From the NCBI GenBank assembly GCA_900548705.1, contig URLF01000056.1, forward strand, positions 1-16,716: a stretch of DNA of 16,716 nucleotides, read 5' to 3'. The stretch is from an uncultured Porphyromonadaceae bacterium (GTDB lineage Bacteria > Bacteroidota > Bacteroidia > Bacteroidales > Muribaculaceae). The first letter of the stretch is position 1. Every line of letters starts with the position of its first letter. Under the pieces are notes generated by a model. That model did not search any database. It was not told the DNA's origin and worked only from the letters and a program-made list of their open reading frames with translations. The translations under genes were made by a program, and so were the position numbers. Positions 1-7,332 of the stretch are shown piece by piece.

Positions 1-2
1 TG

Positions 3-422
3 CCGTCGGTGGCGCTGCAGAATCTCGACGGGGAAGCTGTCAATGCTTCCGCTATCGGGACAGACGGCAAGCCTGTCATCGTAAGCTTCTTCGCCACATG
101 GTGCAAACCGTGTATGAGGGAACTCGCTGCTATCGAGCAGGTCTATGAAGACTGGCAGGCGGAGACCGGCGTGGAACTGGTGGCAGTGTCGATTGACAAG
201 GCGCAGGATGCCGACAAGGTACGCTCCCTCGTCGCCTCGCATGACTGGCCTTACACCGTTTTGCTCGACTCCAACAGTGAACTCGCCCGCGGGGTGGGTG
301 TGCAGGTCGTTCCCCACGTCCTTCTCCTCGACGGAGCCGGGAATGTGGTGTATTCCCATTCCGGTTATCATGACGGAGCCGAGACCGAGCTTTTCGAGAA
401 GGTGAAGTCTGTCGCGAAATAA
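3..422 (+). CDS. TlpA-like thioredoxin-fold protein (5' partial)
   Basis: This is the C-terminal part of a TlpA/ResA-type thiol-disulfide oxidoreductase, a family that normally works in the periplasm reducing or isomerising cysteines of exported proteins. The frame is open to the left window edge, so the GTG at 9 is probably an internal Val codon and the signal peptide or lipoprotein anchor lies outside. The sequence shows the active site WCKPC (cysteine codons 102-104 and 111-113), preceded by the beta strand VIVSFFATW. A candidate cis-proline follows in VVPHVLLLDG (Pro codon 312-314). The order redox motif, central helices, cis-Pro, terminal strand and helix fits the TlpA fold. It ends 27 bp before the DUF6029-like gene and starts a run of four exported-protein genes. 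Family assignment is firm; the partner substrates are unknown, but the cysteine-bearing neighbours are obvious candidates (inference). Confidence 0.9.
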   Translation, partial: PSVALQNLDGEAVNASAIGTDGKPVIVSFFATWCKPCMRELAAIEQVYEDWQAETGVELVAVSIDKAQDADKVRSLVASHDWPYTVLLDSNSELARGVGVQVVPHVLLLDGAGNVVYSHSGYHDGAETELFEKVKSVAK

Positions 423-449
423 CCTGTCTGTCAATAATCCACTGATAGT

Positions 450-2129
450 ATGATGATGAGTTACGCCAAGGCGAGACTGATTAAGCATATTGTTGCCGCT
501 GCCGGATGCGTCGCGCTGGCTTCCCCGTTGTGGGAGGCCGGGGCGATTGACCTTTGGCCCGGCAAGCTGGCCTTCCACGGGTCGTTCCAGACAGATATGC
601 TCTTCCCCGAGACCGACGAGAAAATCGGTTCGACCACAGAGGATGGCAAATTCAACACCAACACTTATCTTGACCTCTGGCTGCAAGGGGAACGCTTTTC
701 AGCCGGGGCAAGGTTTGAATACCTCGACCATCCCCTTCCGGGATTAGAGCCTGACTTCAAGGGATGGGGTGTGCCTTACTTCTACGCCAAAGGTGAGCCT
801 GTCAAGGGGCTGGAGCTTACCGCCGGGGATTTCTACGAGCAATTCGGTTCCGGCCTTATTTTCCGTGCCTATGAGGACCGCGCCCTCGGTATCGACAATG
901 CCGTCAGGGGTGGCAGGGTGCGCTGGACATCTGTCGAGGGGCTGACCCTCAAAGCCCTCGGTGGCGTGCAGCGTCGTTACTGGCATTGGAACACCGGTTC
1001 ATGGATTACCGGGGCTGATGTTGAGGGTGACATAACCCGCTGGTGGCCGCGTCTGCGTCAGTCCGGCTGGGGATGGCAGCTCGGAGCGGGCTGGATTCTT
1101 CACCGCGAGGAAAACCACGACATAATGGTGCCGGGAAAAGACCTCAGGCTCAACCTACCGCGCACTGTCAACGCTGTCGATGCGCGTACCCGCTTGAGCT
1201 ATAAGTCATTCGCCCTCTATGGTGAATTTGCCTGGAAAGGACAAGATCCGAGTTTCGACAACGGTTATACCTACAAGCATGGCAATGCGGCTATGTTGTC
1301 ACTCTCCTGGATGAAATCCGGCAAGAGTGTGATGATTCAGGCCAGACGTGCCGACAATATGGTTTTCCGTCAGGACCGCACCATTAGCGGCAACTCCGGT
1401 TTCATCAACAACCTCGCGCCATTCACAACTCAGCACTCCTACACCCTCCCATCCTTTTATCCCTACGCCACACAGTTGGCCGGGGAATGGGCATACCAGG
1501 CTGAGGCGGCGGTCAATTTCAAACGTGGCACCTCCCTCGGTGGCCGGTATGGCACCCGCTTCCGCGTCAACGCCTCCCTCTCTTACGCCCTTCCCAAAGC
1601 CGACAAATCGATGCCGATGGGTTCCGACGGGGTGTCGTGTCCGTTCTTCAAGGCAGGGAAACTCCTTTATCGCGACATAAACGTGATGATGGAGAAAAGG
1701 TTGTCGAAGCCGTTCACCCTGACACTGATGTATATGAACCAGTTCTTTGACAAAGCCGCCATTCAGGGTGAGGGGGACAAGGTAAATGCCAACATCTTTG
1801 TCGCCGAGGGCCGATGGACAATCACACCGCGCACCATCCTGCGCGGGGAACTTCAGTATCTCACCACAAAGGATGATGACGGCGATTGGCTCTACGCCAT
1901 GGCGGAGCTCACACTTACCCCTCACTGGTCTTTCGCTGTCAGCGACCTGTGGAACTGCGGGCGCACCGACACCCATTATTATCAGGCCGGGGTGACCGGC
2001 TCTTACGGCGCCAACCGTTTCAATGTCTCTTACGGACGAACCAGGGCCGGTTACAATTGCTCTGGAGGGGTGTGTCGCTGGGTTCCCGCCACCCGTGGCT
2101 TCACACTCTCCTATAACTATTCTTTCTGA
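450..2129 (+). CDS. DUF6029-like outer-membrane beta-barrel protein
   Basis: This is a 559-residue exported protein of unknown function. It resembles the Bacteroidota DUF6029 family, a call made from memory of the family rather than a search. Three consecutive ATG codons (450, 453, 456) could start it. They are followed by a basic n-region, a hydrophobic segment and an AGA-type cleavage site near residue 32. The mature part is rich in alternating aromatic/polar strands (for example FSAGARFEYL, FALYGEFAWKG, FTLSYNYSF) and ends in Phe, as expected for the last strand of an outer-membrane barrel. The only mature cysteines are C397, C503, C537 and C542. All lie in the last third, so disulfide formation is possible. 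It sits between a thioredoxin-like gene and an Omp28-like lipoprotein with short gaps, suggesting co-transcription. Barrel topology is inferred from sequence character, not computed. Confidence 0.8.
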   Translation: MMMSYAKARLIKHIVAAAGCVALASPLWEAGAIDLWPGKLAFHGSFQTDMLFPETDEKIGSTTEDGKFNTNTYLDLWLQGERFSAGARFEYLDHPLPGLEPDFKGWGVPYFYAKGEPVKGLELTAGDFYEQFGSGLIFRAYEDRALGIDNAVRGGRVRWTSVEGLTLKALGGVQRRYWHWNTGSWITGADVEGDITRWWPRLRQSGWGWQLGAGWILHREENHDIMVPGKDLRLNLPRTVNAVDARTRLSYKSFALYGEFAWKGQDPSFDNGYTYKHGNAAMLSLSWMKSGKSVMIQARRADNMVFRQDRTISGNSGFINNLAPFTTQHSYTLPSFYPYATQLAGEWAYQAEAAVNFKRGTSLGGRYGTRFRVNASLSYALPKADKSMPMGSDGVSCPFFKAGKLLYRDINVMMEKRLSKPFTLTLMYMNQFFDKAAIQGEGDKVNANIFVAEGRWTITPRTILRGELQYLTTKDDDGDWLYAMAELTLTPHWSFAVSDLWNCGRTDTHYYQAGVTGSYGANRFNVSYGRTRAGYNCSGGVCRWVPATRGFTLSYNYSF

Positions 2130-2154
2130 TTTGTAAATCCTCCCGCTATACCAT

Positions 2155-2982
2155 ATGGAAATCGTAAAACATCATAAGATTTCATTGCTGTCGGCTGTTG
2201 TCGCGGTGGCCCTTTCGGGTTGCAACGACATCGATGATGATGAACGCTTCATCCCGCTTCCGCCGATTGAGGGGAATCGGGTAGTGCTGCTTGAGGATTA
2301 TACCGGCCAGAGTTGTCCCAACTGTCCGGAAGGACATCGTGTCATCCATCAGCTGGAACAGCAGTATCCCGGCAAGGTGGTGGCCGTCAGTATCCACGGC
2401 GGTGAGTTCGCCATACCGGTCTCGAATCCCACATATGTCGGGTTGAAACCAGAGTTTGGTGATGCGATGTGCGCCGACCGAGGGATAGATGTGTTCCCCT
2501 CCGGAATCGTGGATGGCAGCGTCCCCACGCTTCATACCGGCTGGGCGACGGCTGTCTACAACGCGTTGCAGCGTCCGGCCCTCTGTGAGATAGAGGTGAC
2601 GGATTTGAGCTATGACGATGCTACCCGCCGTCTTGACGGCAGTGTGAGTTTGCTCCCGGGCAAGTCGGTCGAGGGCGCTCTTGGAATCTGGATTCTTGAG
2701 GATGGAATCGTGGCTCGTCAATACAATGTCAACGGAGACCATACCTGGGACCGCAAGTATGTCCACGACCATGTGTTGCGCGGTTACGCGACTTCAACGG
2801 TCTGGGGTGACCACGTCTCCCTTGGCCGCGAGGAGGAAACCGTCAGAAATTTCTCAGTGGCAATCGACCCGGCCTGGAATCCTGAAAACATCTCGGTGGT
2901 GGCGTTTGTTACCGATATGGCGACAGGGGAGTATCTCCAGACCACCCAGGCTTACGTTAATCAGACAAACGAACAAAACTGA
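2155..2982 (+). CDS. Omp28-related lipoprotein with CPNC thioredoxin-like motif
   Basis: This is a 275-residue lipoprotein of the Omp28 type, named after a Porphyromonas gingivalis surface lipoprotein. The signal peptide ends in a lipobox LSGC with the acylated Cys at residue 23, followed by an acidic stretch (NDIDDDE) that in Bacteroidota often marks surface or outer-membrane lipoproteins. Residues 43-60 read VVLLEDYTGQSCPNCPEG, a thioredoxin-like strand followed by a CxxC motif (C54, C57), and VVAVSIHGG continues the fold. A second, beta-rich half begins near residue 140. The first ATG at 2155 gives a proper signal peptide and lies 25 bp after the barrel gene. The stop is 5 bp before the next start. 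Role in redox, adhesion or secretion is not established. Linkage to the thioredoxin gene suggests the CPNC pair is redox-active or is kept reduced (inference). Confidence 0.88.
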   Translation: MEIVKHHKISLLSAVVAVALSGCNDIDDDERFIPLPPIEGNRVVLLEDYTGQSCPNCPEGHRVIHQLEQQYPGKVVAVSIHGGEFAIPVSNPTYVGLKPEFGDAMCADRGIDVFPSGIVDGSVPTLHTGWATAVYNALQRPALCEIEVTDLSYDDATRRLDGSVSLLPGKSVEGALGIWILEDGIVARQYNVNGDHTWDRKYVHDHVLRGYATSTVWGDHVSLGREEETVRNFSVAIDPAWNPENISVVAFVTDMATGEYLQTTQAYVNQTNEQN

Positions 2983-2987
2983 ATCAT

Positions 2988-3689
2988 ATGAATAAAATTT
3001 TTACTCTGCTTTCTGCGGCGGTTGTCGCGATGTCAGCGTCTGCGGTAGAACTGACTGTCGTTCCTCATTCCGGCACACTTATGCCGGATGGCAATGTGCT
3101 GTTCAATACTCCCGACCCGGAATGGTTGCAGGATGGTGAGGTGTGGATTTCAGGCTCGCTGAGTGTCGAGTCAGACCAGCCGGTGGCAGTGGATGTGACC
3201 GCCACTCTCGTTTCCGGTTTCGAGAAATATGGGATATGCTTTGATTTCTGCGCGCCTGTCGCCGTCGGCAATTCCGCCAGTGTCTCCAAGTCGATAGGCC
3301 CGGGCAACCCGTTCACGATGTCTGTCGAACCGGCCGGTGTCTTCTCTGAGCCTTGGACTCCTGATGTTGTCCGCACATACAAGATTGATGTCAACATCGC
3401 CTCCTCGGGCCAGACTTTGAAGGAGTTCTCGATATTTGTCACCAACGACGAAAATGCCTCGGTGGGACGCATAATGGCAGATGCCGCTTCATTCTCTATT
3501 TCAGGCCGTGATATCTCCTGGAATCTCTCCGGAGCTCCCGGTATGATGGTCATCTGCTCCCCCGACGGACGCCTTGTTTACCAGAAATATCTTTCCAATC
3601 GGGCCGGTTCCATCTCGCTCTCCCTTCCTGCCGGTTTTTACCTCTGGGCCACTCCCGCCGGGTCCGGAAAAATCATCATCCGCGACTGA
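2988..3689 (+). CDS. Secreted protein with T9SS sorting-domain-like C-terminus
   Basis: This is a 233-residue exported protein with no recognised enzyme domain. The signal peptide (residues 1-19) has a typical ASA cleavage site before V20. The middle (about 21-160) is beta-rich and contains a close cysteine pair, C84 and C88 (ICFDFC). From about residue 165 the sequence has the rhythm of a type A type IX secretion sorting domain: a DGRLVY strand, a polar turn, SISLSLPAGFYLW, and a final GKIIIRD. The canonical form is '-G-xVY- ... -GxYxx- ... -KxxxK', so the last motif is degenerate. The gene begins 5 bp after the Omp28-like gene and ends the cluster, with 75 bp before the next gene. Possible roles are a surface-delivered partner of the Omp28 lipoprotein or a T9SS cargo. 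The gene call is secure; the sorting-signal call is moderate. Confidence 0.78.
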   Translation: MNKIFTLLSAAVVAMSASAVELTVVPHSGTLMPDGNVLFNTPDPEWLQDGEVWISGSLSVESDQPVAVDVTATLVSGFEKYGICFDFCAPVAVGNSASVSKSIGPGNPFTMSVEPAGVFSEPWTPDVVRTYKIDVNIASSGQTLKEFSIFVTNDENASVGRIMADAASFSISGRDISWNLSGAPGMMVICSPDGRLVYQKYLSNRAGSISLSLPAGFYLWATPAGSGKIIIRD

Positions 3690-3752
3690 TGCCGGGAGAG
3701 TTTTCAGCTCTATTTCCCCGCAGGGGATGGTAGGGATTTGAAAAACTTTTGG

Positions 3753-3760
3753 TAACTTTG
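3753..3760 (+). promoter_or_regulatory. Bacteroidota-type -7 box (TAACTTTG)
   Basis: TAACTTTG matches the Bacteroidota -7 consensus TAnnTTTG exactly and sits in the 75-bp gap before the exonuclease gene. A TTTG lies upstream at 3737-3740, but it is nearer than the usual -33 spacing, so only the -7 box is convincing. The G of the box is four bases from the ATG at 3765. The transcript would therefore start at or just before the start codon, predicting a leaderless or nearly leaderless mRNA for the downstream six-gene unit. Confidence 0.6.
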
Positions 3761-3764
3761 CGGA

Positions 3765-4937
3765 ATGTTAGGAATATCTAAGGAAACAGTCCATGCTCTT
3801 CCCGAGGTGCATTATCCCGGGAAGGTCATTCTTATAGATTCCGCAGCCAAGGCACACGATGCCGTCGCCTACTTGTTGAAACAACCCCAGATCGGATTCG
3901 ACACCGAGACCAGACCGAGTTTCCAGAAAAACCACCGGTACAAGGTTTCGCTTGTGCAGTTGTCCGTCCCTGGGGAATGTTTTCTTTTCCGCCTGAAGCA
4001 AATCGGAAGCCTGGACGGCCTGATGTCTATTTTTGAGAATCCGGCCATCCAGAAAATCGGTCTTTCCCTGAAGGATGACTTCCACTCGCTGGCCAAGCTC
4101 TGTGAGTTCACCCCGGCCGGTTTCGTGGAGCTGCAGACCTTCGTCAAGGAATATGAAATCGCCGACAACAGCCTGCAAAAGATTTTTGCCCTTATTTTCG
4201 GGCAGCGCATATCCAAGAATCAGCGGCTTACCAACTGGGAGGCCGCTGAGCTTACGCCTGGCCAGCAAAGTTACGCGGCCATAGACGCGTGGGCCTGTGT
4301 GGAAATCTACAATCACCTTATGGCAGGACGCTTCCATCCCGAGGAATGCCCATACAAGATTGATGACGAGACCGCAAAGATGCTCCAGAATTCTGTCGGC
4401 ATCCATCTTCCCCTTAAAAATGCCGACGGGGAACAGCCTTCGGATGAGATTTCTCCGGCCATCGCGGAATCAACGGCTCTCAACGGTAAGCCGGTAAAAC
4501 GGAAAAGGGGAGGTGAATCCCGGACCGTCAAGGCATCTGTGAGAAAACCTCGTAAATCCAAGGCTTCGGATGATGCGGCCAAAGAGAAGCCGGCCAAACC
4601 TAAGGCGACGAAGAAAACCGCCAAAAAGGCTGACACCGTCAAACCGAAGGAGGCAAAAGTGACGAAGGCCGCCAAGGTAAAATCCAAGGCGGTAAAGGAG
4701 ACCGCCGAACCTAAGGTCAAAGCCACCAAACCGAAAAAGACAAAGGCGGTGGCTGAAAAGAAGGATGAGACCAAGCCCAAGAAGGCCGCTGCGAAGAAAA
4801 CTGCCTCTAAAAAAGCTGTCGCCAAAAAGGCTGACGCAAAAACGGTGAAGCCGTCAACCGCACCTAAAAAGAAGCCGTCAACCGCACCTAAAAAGAAGAC
4901 GGTCACGCGTAAAACCGCAAAACAACCTGAGGTATGA
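3765..4937 (+). CDS. DEDDy 3'-5' exonuclease with histone-like Lys/Ala/Pro tail
   Basis: This is a 390-residue protein with an N-terminal RNase D/WRN-type 3'-5' exonuclease domain (about residues 20-200). The DEDDy metal-binding set is visible: D46 and E48 in GFDTETRPS, D104 or D105 in LSLKDDFHSL, and Y170 plus D174 in YAAIDAWACVEIYNHL. It likely trims RNA or DNA 3' ends in the cytoplasm; the substrate is unknown. A linker (about 200-244) leads to a 146-residue tail in which about one third of residues are lysine (49 of 146 by count), with Ala, Pro and Thr. The tail resembles histone H1-like tails and ends in a tandem KPSTAPKK repeat. As I recall, similar Bacteroides exonucleases stop soon after the catalytic domain, so the tail is unusual. 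The start fits the family N-terminus. The stop overlaps the next start (ATGA), so translation is probably coupled. Confidence 0.9.
   Translation: MLGISKETVHALPEVHYPGKVILIDSAAKAHDAVAYLLKQPQIGFDTETRPSFQKNHRYKVSLVQLSVPGECFLFRLKQIGSLDGLMSIFENPAIQKIGLSLKDDFHSLAKLCEFTPAGFVELQTFVKEYEIADNSLQKIFALIFGQRISKNQRLTNWEAAELTPGQQSYAAIDAWACVEIYNHLMAGRFHPEECPYKIDDETAKMLQNSVGIHLPLKNADGEQPSDEISPAIAESTALNGKPVKRKRGGESRTVKASVRKPRKSKASDDAAKEKPAKPKATKKTAKKADTVKPKEAKVTKAAKVKSKAVKETAEPKVKATKPKKTKAVAEKKDETKPKKAAAKKTASKKAVAKKADAKTVKPSTAPKKKPSTAPKKKTVTRKTAKQPEV
4848..4895 (+). repeat. Perfect 24-bp tandem duplication in the exonuclease tail
   Basis: Two identical head-to-tail copies of a 24-bp unit (4848-4871 and 4872-4895) each encode KPSTAPKK in frame. 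Perfect identity at the DNA level, including synonymous positions, points to recent slippage or unequal recombination. Because the unit is a multiple of three, copy-number change would alter tail length without a frameshift. Confidence 0.95.
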
Positions 4938-5143
4938 GACAGATTTTACGCAGGTCTATCATCATCCCGGCAATCTTGGCCATATATCTGGTTGTGATGG
5001 TTGTGATGGGATGGGACTCATTCATGGCCGGACTCACATCCCCGGTATTGTATTTCGGCGGAATCGTGGTTGTGGCTCTATGTATAATCCTTCTCCACTT
5101 CCACTTGAAAAAGCGTGAGTCTAAATCGAAAGACAGTCGATAA
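4934..5143 (+). CDS. Small two-helix membrane protein
   Basis: This is a 69-residue hypothetical inner-membrane protein. Two hydrophobic segments are clear, about residues 8-28 (IIIPAILAIYLVVMVVMGW) and about 37-57 (SPVLYFGGIVVVALCIILL). They are joined by a short polar loop and followed by a very basic, serine-rich C-terminus (HLKKRESKSKDSR). The basic ends suggest both termini face the cytoplasm by the positive-inside rule (inference). Its ATG overlaps the exonuclease stop in an ATGA arrangement, and the prolyl oligopeptidase starts 17 bp downstream, so it is embedded in the operon. No specific family was recognised. Confidence 0.75.
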   Translation: MRQILRRSIIIPAILAIYLVVMVVMGWDSFMAGLTSPVLYFGGIVVVALCIILLHFHLKKRESKSKDSR

Positions 5144-5160
5144 TCTTCATATAAACCATT

Positions 5161-7332
5161 ATGAAAAAACTATCAAAACTGCCCGCAGCCTCGCTGGCAT
5201 TGTTTTCCATAGCTATGGCGACATCATCTGACATTGTTGCCTCCGGTAAGCTGAATTACCCGCAGGCCCCGACTGAGACTGTGGTTGACGATTACTTCGG
5301 AATGAAGGTCGCCGACCCATACCGCCCTCTCGAAAATGACACGGCTGCAGCCACCCTCGCTTGGGTGGAGGCTGAGAATGCCGTCACCAACTCATATCTC
5401 TCCAAGATTCCTTTCCGCCCGATGCTGCGCAAGCAGATCGAGGCGTTCAACAACTACACCAAGCAGGGTGCGCCTTTCCGCTGGAAAGATGGCAAATATT
5501 ATTTCTACCGCAATGACGGCCTGAAGAACCAGTCGGTGCTTTACCGTATGGATACCCTCGGTGGAGAGCCGGTTGTCGTGCTTGACCCCAACGCTCTGTC
5601 CGATGACGGCACAGTGGCCCTCACCGGTATCTCGATGTCGAAGGATGGCAAGCACATCGCCTACACGATTTCAAGAAGCGGCTCGGACTGGACTGAAATC
5701 TATGTGCTTGACGCGGAGACCCTCAAGCCCCTCGATGACCATATCGAATGGGCGAAGTTCACCGGTGCTGAATGGCGTGAAAAGGGTATTGACGGCAGTA
5801 AGGGTTTCTTTTACAGCGCATATCCCCGTCCCGAGGCCGGAAAGGAGTTTTCCAACGCCAACGAATACCATAACATCTATTTCCATAAGCTCGGCACACC
5901 TCAGAGCGAGGACACCCTTGTCTTCACCGACAAGGAGCATCCTCTTCATTTCCATTCTGTCGGCCTGACCGATGATGAACGGTATATGATGATTTCTGTC
6001 GGTGGTCAGGGATTCGGAAACGGCCTGATGTTGAAAGACCTTGAGACACCGGGCGGCGACTGGGTGGTTGTGGAACCCTCCCAGGATTATGAGGTGGGCA
6101 TCATTGATGTTGTCGGCGACTCCCTGCTGATCCAGACATCATACAACGCCCCCAAGAACCGTATCGTGACTGCTCCGCTCTCAGCCCCCGGCAAGGAGAA
6201 CTGGAAAGACCTTATTCCCGAGTCTCCCGACGCGGTGCTTACCGGATGCGGGCTTATTTATGGTGACCGTCTTTTCGTCAACTACGAGAAGGATGCCGCT
6301 GACCACCCCGCGCTTTACAAGCTTGACGGCACAAAAATCCGTGATATAAAGCTTCCAACTTTCGGTTCGGCCGGTTTCAGCCTTTCGAAAGAATATCCCG
6401 ACGCGTTCTATACTTTCACCTCTTTCCTCTATCCGGCCACTGTCTTCTCATATGACCTCGACACGGATGAGAGCAAGCTGTATTTCACCCCCGACATAAA
6501 GGGCTTCAACCCCGACGACTATGTGACCGAGCAGGTGTTCTATCCCTCGGCTGACGGGACAAAGATACCTATGTTCCTTACCTACCGCAAGGACCTGAAA
6601 CGTGACGGCACTAATCCGGTCTACCTCTATGGTTACGGTGGTTTCAATGTTTCGCTTACACCCGGGTTCTCACCCAACCGTCTGGTCTGGCTGGAGAATG
6701 GCGGCATATACGCCCAGGCCAACCTGCGTGGCGGCTCGGAGTATGGCGAGGCTTGGCATGAGGCAGGCACGAAGATGAAGAAGCTCAATGTCTTCAATGA
6801 TTTCATCGCCGCCGCCGAGTATATGATAAAGGAGGGTTGGACCAAACCCGAACATCTCGTTATCGAGGGGGGTAGCAATGGCGGCCTGCTCGTGGGAGCG
6901 GTGACCAACATGCGTCCCGACCTCTTCAAGGTGGCCATCCCCCGAGTGGGAGTGATGGACATGATGCGCTATCATCTGTTCACAATCGGTTGGAACTGGG
7001 CATCGGATTACGGCACATCCGCCGATTCTCCCGAGATGGCGAAATATCTGGTGGAGTATTCCCCCCTCCATACCATCCGCAACGACGGCACCCCCTATCC
7101 GGCTATCATGGTGACCACCGCCGATCATGACGACCGTGTGGTTCCGGCTCACTCTTTCAAATACGCCGCCACTTTGCAGGCCGCCTCGACCGGTGACGCT
7201 CCCAAGCTTATCCGTATCGACTCGAAGGCAGGTCACGGAGCAGGCAAGCCGGTCGCCAAGGTGATTGATGAATATGCCGACATATACTCATTTATTTTCC
7301 ACAACTTGGGCATCACTCCCAAGGCTGAATGA
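5161..7332 (+). CDS. Prolyl oligopeptidase family serine peptidase (S9A), exported
   Basis: This 723-residue S9A peptidase would cleave short peptides after proline. An N-terminal signal peptide (residues 1-27 or so, ending in the SDIVASG region) indicates a periplasmic location, as in other Bacteroidota members. The N-terminal PQAPTETVVDDYFG and VADPYRPLE motifs are typical of S9A. A seven-bladed propeller fills about 80-450, and the alpha/beta-hydrolase domain follows. The catalytic triad is intact: S572 in EGGSNGGLLVG, Asp in ADHDDRVVP (D657 or D658), and H692 in KAGHGAGKP. The oxyanion-region motif GYGGFNVSL and the NLRGGSEYGEAWH block are also present. Length is normal for the family. 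The last codons overlap the ATG of the following lipoprotein gene by four bases. Substrates in vivo are unknown; peptide scavenging is the usual assumption. Confidence 0.96.
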   Translation: MKKLSKLPAASLALFSIAMATSSDIVASGKLNYPQAPTETVVDDYFGMKVADPYRPLENDTAAATLAWVEAENAVTNSYLSKIPFRPMLRKQIEAFNNYTKQGAPFRWKDGKYYFYRNDGLKNQSVLYRMDTLGGEPVVVLDPNALSDDGTVALTGISMSKDGKHIAYTISRSGSDWTEIYVLDAETLKPLDDHIEWAKFTGAEWREKGIDGSKGFFYSAYPRPEAGKEFSNANEYHNIYFHKLGTPQSEDTLVFTDKEHPLHFHSVGLTDDERYMMISVGGQGFGNGLMLKDLETPGGDWVVVEPSQDYEVGIIDVVGDSLLIQTSYNAPKNRIVTAPLSAPGKENWKDLIPESPDAVLTGCGLIYGDRLFVNYEKDAADHPALYKLDGTKIRDIKLPTFGSAGFSLSKEYPDAFYTFTSFLYPATVFSYDLDTDESKLYFTPDIKGFNPDDYVTEQVFYPSADGTKIPMFLTYRKDLKRDGTNPVYLYGYGGFNVSLTPGFSPNRLVWLENGGIYAQANLRGGSEYGEAWHEAGTKMKKLNVFNDFIAAAEYMIKEGWTKPEHLVIEGGSNGGLLVGAVTNMRPDLFKVAIPRVGVMDMMRYHLFTIGWNWASDYGTSADSPEMAKYLVEYSPLHTIRNDGTPYPAIMVTTADHDDRVVPAHSFKYAATLQAASTGDAPKLIRIDSKAGHGAGKPVAKVIDEYADIYSFIFHNLGITPKAE

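Noticed and set aside
9..11. GTG as the true start of the TlpA-like gene
   Set aside because: The frame is open to the window edge and the family needs an export signal upstream, so the gene is more likely cut by the window.
1299..1976. 225-codon minus-strand open frame opposite the DUF6029-like gene
   Set aside because: Low-plausibility protein sequence beneath a continuous exported barrel gene.
3690..3764. Small hairpins (AGAG/CTCT and CCCC/GGGG) as a terminator after the four-gene cluster
   Set aside because: Stems are only four base pairs and no T-run follows; too weak to call.
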